The translations under genes and the position numbers were made by a program. Below, piece after piece: positions 1 through 8,016 of a stretch of DNA of 64,000 nt. Numbering within the stretch: the first letter of the stretch is position 1; every line of letters begins with the position of its first letter. This DNA comes from Bacteroidota bacterium (lineage in GTDB: Bacteria > Bacteroidota > Ignavibacteria > Kryptoniales > JAKASW01): contig JAKAMG010000010.1 in NCBI GenBank assembly GCA_021812985.1, positions 1 through 64,000 on the forward strand. Direction: 5' to 3'. Below the pieces are notes generated by a model that was not told where the DNA came from, did no database searches, and saw only the letters and a list, made by a program, of their open reading frames with translations.

Positions 1-310
1 TTTCAACCGCGGGAATGTCGAACGACTTCCTGTACCATGAAGGTCCCCTGTAATAATCATTTCCTCCGTCCTGTCCGTCTAGATTGTTCCACGTGTGCGG
101 AAGGCATACCGTCTCCCAGGATGAATCAGCGAACGATTGCTCCGATGCGCCGGCATGGTCTCCCTTCGCAAACCTCCATCCGGCGTTGAAGGGAATAACC
201 TCCCTTCTCCCACGAATTGTGTTTTGATACGAATCATTTCCGAGCGCTGGGCCGTTTCCGGCAAATAAAGTCATTGCAATGAAAAACACAAGAGCCCGTT
301 GTGTAGTCAT
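1..310 (-). CDS. Glycoside hydrolase family 2 enzyme, N-terminal part (runs off the window)
   Basis: Partial gene: reading the minus strand from the ATG at 310 gives 103 residues with no stop before the window edge. A hydrophobic signal peptide covers roughly residues 1-23. It is followed by the GH2 sugar-binding jelly-roll signature: FNAGWRFAKGD, then a 'DSSWETVCLPHTWN' segment, then 'DGQDGGNDYYRG' and 'WYRKSF'. This pattern is typical of exported beta-galactosidase-like GH2 enzymes. The catalytic glutamates lie outside the window, so beta-galactosidase, beta-mannosidase or another GH2 activity cannot be separated. It has the same strand and codon character as the polysaccharide locus beginning at 3380 and is probably its last gene, cut off from it by the restriction-modification insert at 636-3270. 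Confidence 0.85.
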   Translation of the reverse strand, partial: MTTQRALVFFIAMTLFAGNGPALGNDSYQNTIRGRREVIPFNAGWRFAKGDHAGASEQSFADSSWETVCLPHTWNNLDGQDGGNDYYRGPSWYRKSFDIPAVE

Positions 311-635
311 GTGGTACCCTCAATTTGTTCGAACGGATGATCCGCGCTATCAGTTTGGGATTAAATACAGATCATATCCGGCTTATAGCCAGAAGGTGTT
401 GCTTCCGGCACACGTCGATGCATTGTTCAGCTCGATGATTATGCAATTTCTCCGACAAATCCGAAACGAAGTCGGGCTACCAAGTATGCGTGATGTCTCC
501 CGCAAAAATCGTCGTTCCGTTTCGTCGGCATGACTCCTTGAAGCTCGTTGCGACCGGCGATCCGCAATAAATCGAGAACCTGTTATCACGTGTTAGTCGA
601 ACTGGCGGCAAGCAGTTCACGTGGTGGTAAAGTCC
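311..635. other. Intergenic gap between GH2 gene and restriction locus
   Basis: About 325 bases with no convincing gene on either strand. The short open frames here lack a ribosome-binding site and any recognisable protein signature. It must contain the promoter for the GH2 gene if that gene is not read through from the restriction genes. No clear promoter, terminator hairpin or repeat was seen. Confidence 0.5.
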
Positions 636-1364
636 TCAGTGAGACTCCAAGTTGCCGCTGTTAAACCTTACCAGCTTATTCCAATCGATTCTGCCATCGT
701 TGCAGAATTCCTTTGAGAAGTCTGCCGTGAACTTGTTGATGACAGCGGCCAGTTCCTCCTCGTAGTGCTGATTATGGTGCTTGGCTTGATTGCCCAAGGG
801 TTCTATGATGTCCGTGTAGAGCTGTGGGTTGCCGCTAATAAAGTACCAGAATTCCTGACCGCAAATACGGAGGTACTCGCCGTTGTTGACGGTTCTCCTT
901 TTCCCGTAGCAGGAGGCTAACACAGGCTGAACCGATTTCACGGATTTGGATTGTTTTAGGACTTGAACCGCTTTCTTAAATCTATCTCTTAGTGCGGCAT
1001 ACTGCGAGCTGTTTCCCCAATTGACCCCGGACTTTATGGAAACAAGAAAAACGACACCGTCTTTGGTAAACTCCAAGTCGATGCCCGTTCCCGGTGACTT
1101 CCGTCCATTGACGGTTTTGCCCGCTATGAAGATGGCGAGTTCCTCAAGGAATTCTCCGAAGAGTTCTTCCTCAGATGACGAAAGATAGGCTTGGAGTAGG
1201 GATTCAATTAGTCTCTGAGCCGTAAGGATGTTCTTTGCACGAAAGAGGTAGGGGTTCTTTTTCTGGAGGACGTCCTTAAGCTTGATTGTCTTAACTCTGC
1301 TTATCCGACTCTCATGGAATTCACCGATGTGGTGACTTACAGAGCTTTCAACGCACGGCGGCAT
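636..1364 (-). CDS. PmeII-type type II restriction endonuclease
   Basis: A 242-residue protein matching, by recall of the family, the PmeII-type restriction endonucleases often annotated as 'cytosolic protein'. Recognised blocks: 'LKDVLQKKNPYLFRAKNI' near the N-terminus, then 'SSSEEELFGEFLEELAIFI', then 'GIDLEFTKDG' and 'VSIKSG' with an acidic-Lys arrangement that could form a PD-(D/E)xK-like centre, and 'FWYFISGNPQLYTDIIEPLG' further on. Length is normal for the family and there is no break, so the enzyme looks intact. The ATG at 1364 has only a weak ribosome-binding site, 16 bases after the preceding small gene. It is the last gene of a four-gene minus-strand operon. Its cognate methyltransferase (2521-3270) appears truncated, which makes an active nuclease hard to tolerate unless protection comes from elsewhere. 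Confidence 0.8.
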   Translation of the reverse strand: MPPCVESSVSHHIGEFHESRISRVKTIKLKDVLQKKNPYLFRAKNILTAQRLIESLLQAYLSSSEEELFGEFLEELAIFIAGKTVNGRKSPGTGIDLEFTKDGVVFLVSIKSGVNWGNSSQYAALRDRFKKAVQVLKQSKSVKSVQPVLASCYGKRRTVNNGEYLRICGQEFWYFISGNPQLYTDIIEPLGNQAKHHNQHYEEELAAVINKFTADFSKEFCNDGRIDWNKLVRFNSGNLESH

Positions 1365-1380
1365 TGCGGTTCAATAGCCT

Positions 1381-1569
1381 TTAGCTTGACACCTTGTTAG
1401 CCTCTGAAAGTACTGCTTCTTCGACAACATCGTACCACTGAATATTGTCTAATATCTTGTCTGTCACTTTCGCTAACTCGGCAAGATCAAGAGACCGTCC
1501 AATTGTCTCCTTTGCTATATGCTGAACATCGGAAACCGTTATATAGTATACATGTTTACGTGTGCCCAT
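1381..1569 (-). CDS. Small conserved protein of the restriction locus
   Basis: A 62-residue protein. The open frame extends 11 codons upstream, but AGGAGG sits just before the ATG at 1569, which fixes the start there, 16 bases after the HNH gene stop. The sequence has a 'YYITVSDVQHIAKE' opening, a 'GRSLDLAELAKVTDKI' helix and 'IQWYDVVEEAV' near the end. I recall similar short acidic-helical proteins of unknown role elsewhere but cannot name a family. No DNA-binding helix-turn-helix is obvious, so a controller (C) protein role is not supported. Its strong ribosome-binding site suggests it is well translated. Confidence 0.6.
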   Translation of the reverse strand: MGTRKHVYYITVSDVQHIAKETIGRSLDLAELAKVTDKILDNIQWYDVVEEAVLSEANKVSS

Positions 1570-1585
1570 CGTTTCCTCCTGCCAA

Positions 1586-2524
1586 TTAAACCTTGTGGCC
1601 AAAGACGTTTTCTCGATGCCAAGAAATGGAGTTCCCGTGAGGAAAAATCGATTTCCTCTTTGGTAATGCTATTTTTTGCTTGTCAATAAGACTACCGCGA
1701 AAGACATCTAAGCTTCCCATATACCCAAGCTCTGCCGAAACGCTTTCAAAAGAGCTGCTCAGTTCAATCGTAAAATCTAGTCGAAGCGTGAACCAACCTA
1801 CATCGAAGCACCAATGATGAAACCGACACAAGGATATACCGTTCCAAATATCGTCTCTACCGTAGAAACGATGGGGAACGATATGAGCTGCTTCAACTTC
1901 CCACGTCAAAGAATCGGGTGATGAGATTTTGAGACCACACACTGAGCACCTGTAATCGTACGCTCCCAGTACTGCCAATCGGAACCCACGATTTCTTAAT
2001 AAAGACTCACTGCTAACAGCCTTCACCTTCTTGGTGGTATCGATGGGATTGTAGTTTTTCGGAGGCTCAGCTTTTTCGAGCTTGCTCTGAAACTTCTGAA
2101 CTTCAAACGTGACAACTGGAATTTTGTCTTTCTCCCCGATCGGGACCCTGGCAAGCTGAAGAGCCTCGTCAATCCCACGTTCAGTAAGCATCCATTCTCT
2201 TCTCCCTGTTAGTCTAAGAGTGCTTGTCGGACGAGCCAACAACCCTTGTTTTGCGGCTAGGTCGGCAGCCCTAAAGAGTAAACGGTTCCAGGCAGGGGAT
2301 TTCTTCAGCCGAGAGTCTTTCTGAACTATCGTCTCCAACTCGAAGGTTCGCTGTTTGGCGGAAAGATTGAATTCATCAGCAATGTCGTCTGCAAATTCTT
2401 GGTCACCCGAACCGAACTCCTTGACTCGCCCCTTGTGCTTAAGCAACAGGGGGAGAAGGACGCGAATTACTTCATCCCGACTTGGGAAGGATAACTCACT
2501 GAATACTCTGCTTTCGTAACTCAA
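1586..2524 (-). CDS. HNH endonuclease
   Basis: A 312-residue protein. Residues about 10-150 look like a winged-helix region ('DEVIRVLLPLLLKHKGRVKE'). Residues about 180-250 form an HNH nuclease: 'CSVCGL' (zinc CxxC), 'VEAAHIVPH' (catalytic His), 'NGISLCRFHHWCFD' (Asn and His). This combination is common in restriction endonucleases and resembles Mrr-N plus HNH architectures. The start is TTG at 2524 in a TTGA overlap with the methyltransferase stop. A GGAG box six bases upstream supports it, and the next in-frame Met is over 100 residues in. It could be a second restriction activity or a modification-dependent nuclease; the target is unknown. Confidence 0.8.
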   Translation of the reverse strand: MSYESRVFSELSFPSRDEVIRVLLPLLLKHKGRVKEFGSGDQEFADDIADEFNLSAKQRTFELETIVQKDSRLKKSPAWNRLLFRAADLAAKQGLLARPTSTLRLTGRREWMLTERGIDEALQLARVPIGEKDKIPVVTFEVQKFQSKLEKAEPPKNYNPIDTTKKVKAVSSESLLRNRGFRLAVLGAYDYRCSVCGLKISSPDSLTWEVEAAHIVPHRFYGRDDIWNGISLCRFHHWCFDVGWFTLRLDFTIELSSSFESVSAELGYMGSLDVFRGSLIDKQKIALPKRKSIFPHGNSISWHRENVFGHKV

Positions 2525-3270
2525 TTAAATCTCCAGTATGGTTTGCTGCAAGACTCCGTCGCCAAATGAAGAACGTTGTCCGGGTAAGCCATTCTCCTTC
2601 CGACCCAATTGGCAATCTTCTTCCCGAAACCGCTCCCGACCTTCGATTCATCTCTGCGCTTATCCGTTTCACTTAGATTCTTCAAGCGCGCTTTGGCCCA
2701 GTCACTCATCGGTACCATTACGCTCTCCTGATACATCGCGAACTTCTTCTCTTTGTTGAATTGGAGGCAATGTTCCCAGGCATCACGGAATCTGTTCGGC
2801 CACTTTCCCGGATAACTGTTTCGTTTGTGCCATATGTACTCCTCCGTCCAGAGCCAACCTTGTCTTTTCATTTCAAGTATAAGCTCTAAGACGTAAGTTT
2901 CTCTCTGTCCCTCCGAAACCCCCTCCTTTATGTTCAGTACGAACGTTCCGGAGGGCTTCAGAACACGCTTGAGCTCCTGAGCTATCGGCAGGAACCACTG
3001 AACGTAGCGTTCAGGGTGAATTCCACCGTATGAGTTCTGTCTCTTGTCGGCGTATGGCGGGGAGGTGACAATTAAATCCACAAAGTCAGCGGGAAAACTC
3101 TTGAGTACTTGCAGAGCGTCGCCGCAGACTATGGAGTCTAATGGAATCTGGGCGTGAGTCGATGAAACACTGACAACGTAGACTCCACTTTGTTCAGCGA
3201 CCTTCGACTTGACAACGTCATATTTCTTTTCAGTCAGATCTATTCTTTTCTTTATCTTGTTTTTTTTCAT
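2521..3270 (-). CDS. DNA (N4/N6-type) methyltransferase, C-terminally truncated
   Basis: A 249-residue amino-methyltransferase of the beta order, in which catalytic motif IV comes first. Seen: a Lys-rich leader (residues 1-20), 'DSIVCGDALQVLKSFP', motif IV 'DLIVTSPPY' at about residues 87-95, 'RVLKPSGTFVLNIKEG', 'EEYIWHKRNSYPGKWPNRF' and a final 'YPDNVLHLATE'. Family members continue after this point with a 'PEEL...FIKLFT' stretch and the SAM-binding motif I (DPF-x-GSGTT type). Here the protein ends 11 residues later and motif I is missing. The stop overlaps the TTG start of the HNH gene, so the loss probably came from a rearrangement that joined the HNH gene to it. Unless the missing half is supplied by another gene it should not bind SAM. 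Confidence 0.8.
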   Translation of the reverse strand: MKKNKIKKRIDLTEKKYDVVKSKVAEQSGVYVVSVSSTHAQIPLDSIVCGDALQVLKSFPADFVDLIVTSPPYADKRQNSYGGIHPERYVQWFLPIAQELKRVLKPSGTFVLNIKEGVSEGQRETYVLELILEMKRQGWLWTEEYIWHKRNSYPGKWPNRFRDAWEHCLQFNKEKKFAMYQESVMVPMSDWAKARLKNLSETDKRRDESKVGSGFGKKIANWVGRRMAYPDNVLHLATESCSKPYWRFN

Positions 3271-3379
3271 AGGCTACGTTCGATTCTAAAGAAAGATAAC
3301 GAAAGCGGCCTGGAGAATCCATTTCGCCATGGCGCCATTTCGCGTAGCTGACGGGTTGAGGGAGGCCGGCCACAAAAGC

Positions 3380-5776
3380 TTATCCCATAGTCACGCGGAC
3401 TTCGTTCTCCTCCAACATTTTGGATAGGGGGATGAAATTGCCCTCGACCTGCTCTCCGTTCAATAGGATTCTTTTCACACCCTTTTCTGCGCCGCGCGGA
3501 TTCTCGAAAACGATATTGACGACCTTTCCCCGGAAAAGACGCCTGACCGTAAAGCCCTTCCATCGGGAGGGTACGCATGGATCGATGCGTATCCCGTTAA
3601 CCTCCGGTCTGACGCCGAGAATATACTGGGTTATAGCATGATAGGTCCACGCCGCCGAGCCGGAAAGCCAGGGAATCCTTGACGCCCCGTGTTTCAGACT
3701 CTCTTTTGAGTGAGTCGATTGAGACACGACATAAGGTTCCACTTCCCTTATCTCCGCCTTCTTGTTGTAAGCCGCCGGAAGATATGCCTTCAGGTATTCG
3801 TAGGCCCGGTTGCCGTGACCAAGAACGGCCTCGGCCATCACCGCCCAGCCCTGCGTGTGTATGAAAATGCCCGCGTTCTCCTTTAGCCCAGGATTGAAGA
3901 AGACTGCCCGCACTATGTTGTGGTCGGTACTCGTGAAGGGTGGAGAACAGAGCGCAAGACCGTACTTCGTGGCCAGATGCTCGTTGACCTTCTCCATCGC
4001 TGTATCTGCCTGCTCTCTCGTGGCCAGACCCGAGATCACCGACCAGGTCTGCGGATTCAGGAAGATAGTGGCTTCCCTTGATTCCTTAGACCCGAACTTC
4101 AGACCGTCGTTCCTGTATCCGCGAAGGAACCATTCGCCGTCCCAGGCGTACCTCTTTATGTTGCTGTCTAGTCGCTCTAGGGTCAGCTTCGCCCATGATG
4201 ACTCGTCCGCTCTGTGAAGAAGGATTGCGACATCAATATAAATTCTCAGAGCGCGCCTCAGTTGCATGGAGATGAAAATGGACTCCCCCTTCCTCCCGAA
4301 TCTCAACGTATCATTCCAGTCAGCCATGAGCCCGCTCGGAAGGCCGTGAGGACCGGACCTGCTGAGGTTAAACATCAGCGCTCGCTTCATATGGCCGAAG
4401 ACGGTATCCTCTCCCTTGTCTGCGAAGGGGAGCGACTTCTGGTAAAACGCCACATCACCCGTCTCGTTCACGTAGGCCGGTATCGCGTCGAACATCCAGA
4501 GCGCGTCATCAGAGCGATATTCCTCCTCAGCCGGAGGTGTTTCCTTCCCTGGAGTGTGGCTGAACGGAAGGATCACTGGTTTCGCGCCGCCACTCGACAC
4601 CTGTCCGGTAATCATGAGCTCGAGCCGCGCCTTCGCCTCATCAGGAATAGATTGCATTACTCCGATAAGATCCTGCATCGTGTCGCGATAGCCTAGACCA
4701 TCCCTGTCAATGCCGGAGTAAATCAGGCTCGCGGAGCGTGACCAGGCGTAGGTGACCAGGCAATTGTAGATCCCCCAGGTGTTTACCGTAGAGTTGATAT
4801 CCTGATCAGGCGTTTGTGCGCTGAAACCGCTGATGCGATCGTGCCAAGATTGCCTCAACTTTTCAAATTCGCCTTCGACATTTTCCAGGTTACTGAACTC
4901 GGAGACTGCATCTTTACCTTCTGCATCTGCCCTCCCTATCCCGACGATGACGGCGAACTCTCTTGACTCACCTGCAGCTAGCGTGAACTTCACCTGGAGC
5001 GCACCGCATGGATTGTCACCGTATGCCAGGCTCCCCGAACACTTGCCGCGGTCTACGGCAAGAGGATTGGAGTAACTCCTGTAAGGCCCGATGAATGCTT
5101 CCCGGTCCGTGTCGTATCCGACAACTTTAGCTCCCGCTATCGCATGGAAAGTGTGTCGGCACTGATCCTTTTCCTTGAAGTTGTCAGGCTGGGAGGGAAC
5201 GTTCAGGTTCGTGCCATGATCAATGATTCCGTCCACCACGTTCATTTGGGCGGTATACTGCACGTACTGTAAATTTAGAAGATCATCAATCGCGTTCCAG
5301 TTGCTGGCATACTCGAGGTAGCTGAAAGCGCTGAGCGTGCGTCTCCTTCTGGACCCGTTCGTAACCCTAACTTTCCAAATCTCAAGTCTCCTGCCGAGAG
5401 GGACAAAGTATGTGACCTCCGATTTTATGCCCGCATACTGAGATTCGATCACCGTGTAGGCTGTTCCATGCCTGCAGACGGATTTGTATTTGCCAAGCGG
5501 CTTGCCTACTGGCTGCCACGAGGCTGACCAGAAATCGCGGGCGCCATGATCGTGGAAGTATATGTAGCGACCCGGTTGATCCGCCGGAACGGAGTTGAAC
5601 CTGAACCTGACAAACCTTCCCATCCCACCCGACTTGTAGAAACTGTATCCGCCTGCATTGTTGGTTATGATGGCCCCGTATTCGGTTGAACCGAGATAAT
5701 TGCTCCAGGGTCTTGGAGTATCCGGACGAGTGATTACATATTCCCTTTTCCTCTCGTCAAATTCGCCGTACTGCAT
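3380..5776 (-). CDS. GH94 disaccharide phosphorylase (cellobiose phosphorylase-like)
   Basis: A 798-residue cytoplasmic enzyme (no signal peptide), full length for GH94. The N-terminus 'YGEFDERKREYVITRPDTPR' and 'PWSNYLGSTEYGAI' are classic for cellobiose and chitobiose phosphorylases and fix the start at the ATG at 5776 despite a poor ribosome-binding site. Further signatures are 'GYRDTMQDLIGVM' and 'LMADWNDTLRFG', where D489 corresponds to the catalytic general acid of the family. Stretches such as 'GYDTDREAFIGPYRSY' favour the cellobiose phosphorylase branch. Expected reaction: Glc-Glc + Pi to glucose 1-phosphate + glucose. In this locus it would process cello-disaccharides from glucomannan. 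Exact specificity (cellobiose, chitobiose, cellobionate) cannot be fixed by reading. It follows the symporter gene after 163 bases. Confidence 0.88.
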   Translation of the reverse strand: MQYGEFDERKREYVITRPDTPRPWSNYLGSTEYGAIITNNAGGYSFYKSGGMGRFVRFRFNSVPADQPGRYIYFHDHGARDFWSASWQPVGKPLGKYKSVCRHGTAYTVIESQYAGIKSEVTYFVPLGRRLEIWKVRVTNGSRRRRTLSAFSYLEYASNWNAIDDLLNLQYVQYTAQMNVVDGIIDHGTNLNVPSQPDNFKEKDQCRHTFHAIAGAKVVGYDTDREAFIGPYRSYSNPLAVDRGKCSGSLAYGDNPCGALQVKFTLAAGESREFAVIVGIGRADAEGKDAVSEFSNLENVEGEFEKLRQSWHDRISGFSAQTPDQDINSTVNTWGIYNCLVTYAWSRSASLIYSGIDRDGLGYRDTMQDLIGVMQSIPDEAKARLELMITGQVSSGGAKPVILPFSHTPGKETPPAEEEYRSDDALWMFDAIPAYVNETGDVAFYQKSLPFADKGEDTVFGHMKRALMFNLSRSGPHGLPSGLMADWNDTLRFGRKGESIFISMQLRRALRIYIDVAILLHRADESSWAKLTLERLDSNIKRYAWDGEWFLRGYRNDGLKFGSKESREATIFLNPQTWSVISGLATREQADTAMEKVNEHLATKYGLALCSPPFTSTDHNIVRAVFFNPGLKENAGIFIHTQGWAVMAEAVLGHGNRAYEYLKAYLPAAYNKKAEIREVEPYVVSQSTHSKESLKHGASRIPWLSGSAAWTYHAITQYILGVRPEVNGIRIDPCVPSRWKGFTVRRLFRGKVVNIVFENPRGAEKGVKRILLNGEQVEGNFIPLSKMLEENEVRVTMG

Positions 5777-5939
5777 AAGGAGTTCTCATTTCTTGGTTTT
5801 CAATTTGGAAGTCACCTTCTTGAATTGAGGCGTTGTCCTCTTTGGCAACGGGTGGCTCCACAGTCTACAGGAGGGCGACGAGCGTTCCCTCAATACAAAG
5901 CGTGATGATGACCGGGCGGTGTGTCATAGCGGAGTCTTT

Positions 5940-7355
5940 TCACATTGCTTCGGCAAGCCCAGCCGCTTCGCGCCTCGCCGCTATCTCTTCCTTAATCCTG
6001 TCCATGGAAGGTTCGTCGAGCCTGTAGAAGAAGATAAGTAGGACCAACGCAACAATGCCAGGAACTGCGGGGATAATGCTCATCATAGACTTCAGGCCAA
6101 TCAGGACATCCAGCTTTTGTGCCACATTGGCCTCGAAACCCGTTGTCGCGAGAATCCATCCGGCGAGCATCGCCCCCACCGCCCAGCCGAGCTTGTTCGA
6201 CATTATTGATGCGGAATAGACTAAGCCGGTTGCCCTGCGCCCTGTCTTCCACTCAGAGTAGTCTGCCGTATCTGCGTACATCGCCCAGAGAAGCGGCGAG
6301 ACGGGGCCCCCCGACACCGAAGCGAAAAATTGCATGAGGAATATCCACACGAGATCTTCGGGGCCGAGGAAAAAGAAAGCGACCGTAAAAAGAATCGTAG
6401 ACACGAAGAGGGCTATCGCCGCATTCTTCCTCCCCAGTCGGCGTGAGAACCAGGGCACAAGCAATACGCCAAGAAGGGAAGCGGCCTGCCCAACAACGTT
6501 GAATGCAGATGCGAGCCATTCGAATTCAAGACTCCGTGAGATGCCAAACAGCTCAATGTGTCGTGCGCCGATGTAATATTTGAAATAGTGTACCGTAATG
6601 CTGAGCTTGATGCACACAAACAGGATCAGTAAAATCGTCACCGCAAATAAGATGAGCCAGGGTGTGTTGCTGAGCAGGTCTTTGAGATCTCTCCCGACGG
6701 CTGTCTTTTCCCTGGCTATCGGCTGAATTCGTTCGCGAGTCGAAACAAATGTCACGACGAAGAAGACTATCGCGATAGCCGCGTATAGCGCCATGGTTGC
6801 CTGCCATCCTTTTGCGCTGTTCCCTCCGCCAAAGTAGCCTGCAAGAGGGAGCGCCGTGGCCGAGACGACAATCCCCGCCGAGTAAGCCCCCACAAATTTG
6901 AACGACGAAGCGCTCGTTCTCTCGGCTGGCTCCCCGCTGATTACGCCAAGGAGCGATGTGTACGGAATGTTTATCGCGGAATAAAAGAACATGAAGGCTA
7001 TGAAGGTGATGTAGGCATAGACCAGCTTGCCTGTCGGCGAGAAGTCGGGAGTTGAGAATGCGAGGACCGCGGCGACTGCAAGCGGAAGAGCCATCCAGAT
7101 CAGATATGGCCTAAACTTCCCCCAGCGTGTATTTGTCCTGTCAGCCGTCATCCCCACTCCTATATCAAAGAAGGCGTCAAGCGCCCTCGAGACAGCCGTC
7201 ATCGTGCCGGCAGCCGCAGCGGCGAGGCCGAACACGTCGGTGTAGAAGAAGAGGAGATACACCATGATCGTCTGCCAGAAGAGGACGGAGGCAAAGTCCC
7301 CGCATCCATATCCCGCCTTTTCCCAAAATGTGAGTTTGTGGTCTTCAGTGCTCAT
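5940..7355 (-). CDS. GPH/MelB-type sugar:cation symporter
   Basis: A 471-residue inner-membrane carrier with about 12 hydrophobic segments. It opens with 'FWEKAGYGCGDFASVLFWQT' and carries 'RALDAFFDIGVGMTADRT' and 'RWGKFRPYLIWMALP', the hallmark loop of the glycoside-pentoside-hexuronide family. 'MYADTADYSEWKTGRRATG' is the matching second-half motif. AAGGAG lies six bases before the ATG at 7355. It likely brings mannobiose, mannosyl-glucose or cellobiose from periplasm to cytoplasm for the epimerase and phosphorylases. A similar GPH transporter accompanies GH130 and epimerase genes in known Bacteroides mannan loci (established knowledge). It stands 660 bases from the upstream GH130 gene, so it may have its own promoter. 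Confidence 0.9.
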   Translation of the reverse strand: MSTEDHKLTFWEKAGYGCGDFASVLFWQTIMVYLLFFYTDVFGLAAAAAGTMTAVSRALDAFFDIGVGMTADRTNTRWGKFRPYLIWMALPLAVAAVLAFSTPDFSPTGKLVYAYITFIAFMFFYSAINIPYTSLLGVISGEPAERTSASSFKFVGAYSAGIVVSATALPLAGYFGGGNSAKGWQATMALYAAIAIVFFVVTFVSTRERIQPIAREKTAVGRDLKDLLSNTPWLILFAVTILLILFVCIKLSITVHYFKYYIGARHIELFGISRSLEFEWLASAFNVVGQAASLLGVLLVPWFSRRLGRKNAAIALFVSTILFTVAFFFLGPEDLVWIFLMQFFASVSGGPVSPLLWAMYADTADYSEWKTGRRATGLVYSASIMSNKLGWAVGAMLAGWILATTGFEANVAQKLDVLIGLKSMMSIIPAVPGIVALVLLIFFYRLDEPSMDRIKEEIAARREAAGLAEAM

Positions 7356-7744
7356 GACAGCTCCTTTGAATTGAGATGCAATCTGTTGATAAGCCGGTCG
7401 ACCCGATTCTCAATTTCTTCCTCTTAATACGCGATGAGCTAACGATTTTCAGTCCGCCCATTCAAATTCTCGCCGTGAAGGTCTCCGGCACCACTGCGAG
7501 GTCTGGAAGAATATTCTAAGGTTAATCATGAATAGCTGACTGCAAACCTGCTCCCTCCTAATTTATGCGCACGACACGAGGGGTGTGAACAGCCACTTTC
7601 GTGTTAAGTTATGGATCATAGTTAATTATTTCCAATAGACTGGGGGCTTTGTCAGGTCATCATACACAGCAAAGGGGGATGGTTGGAATTGATTGTCGTT
7701 GCACCGAACCGAGACACGATCCACTCTGTGGAGTTAAGTCCTGC

Positions 7745-7762
7745 GCGTGCCGTCAGGCACGC
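7745..7762. repeat. Palindromic repeat, copy 1
   Basis: GCGTGCCGTCAGGCACGC: a perfect 7-bp stem (GCGTGCC/GGCACGC) around a GTCA loop. An identical copy lies at 7862-7879. The flanks on the right side are also partly conserved between copies, so the repeat unit is larger than the palindrome, perhaps 55 bases. It looks like a REP-type dispersed extragenic palindrome. Confidence 0.85.
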
Positions 7763-7861
7763 TAGAAGTGTTGTGGCCTCAACTCAAAGATTTGAAACTG
7801 CCTTCACTAATCGTTGTGTCCCTAATTGGATCCAGATGACAGGGGATATTCAGATTGATAA

Positions 7862-7879
7862 GCGTGCCGTCAGGCACGC
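7862..7879. repeat. Palindromic repeat, copy 2
   Basis: Identical to the 18-base palindrome at 7745-7762, offset by 117 bases and in the same orientation when judged by the shared right flank (GGCCTCA about 12 bases after the stem). Followed by another imperfect hairpin at about 7908-7922. Confidence 0.85.
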
Positions 7880-8016
7880 AATTCTTCTTGCGGCCTCAGC
7901 CAAAATTCTTGCCGTTCCGTAGGGGCGGAATATCTTCACAAAAAAAAGCCGGCACAAGAAGAGCTTAGGCACATCGTCAATCGCAAATGGCCGTGCGAGC
8001 GAACGTCGACCGGGCT

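Larger units (their letters stand above)
7356..8016. other. Intergenic region carrying two palindromic repeats
   Basis: A 661-base gap between the GH130 stop and the symporter start. It holds two copies of a palindromic repeat (7745-7762 and 7862-7879) whose similarity continues about 35 bases downstream with a shared 'GGCCTCA' and 'CAAA' core. Next to the second copy is an imperfect hairpin around 7908-7922 (CGTTCC-GTA-GGGGCG). A run of eight A at 7940-7947 (T on the minus strand) after a weak GCCGGC stem could end GH130 transcription. No coding frame here is convincing. Confidence 0.6.

Noticed and set aside
1381..1569. Small protein as a restriction controller (C) protein
   Set aside because: No helix-turn-helix pattern and no C-box-like repeats upstream.
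7356..8016. Plus-strand frame of 79 codons across the palindromic repeats
   Set aside because: It spans both palindromes, has no ribosome-binding site and no protein signature.
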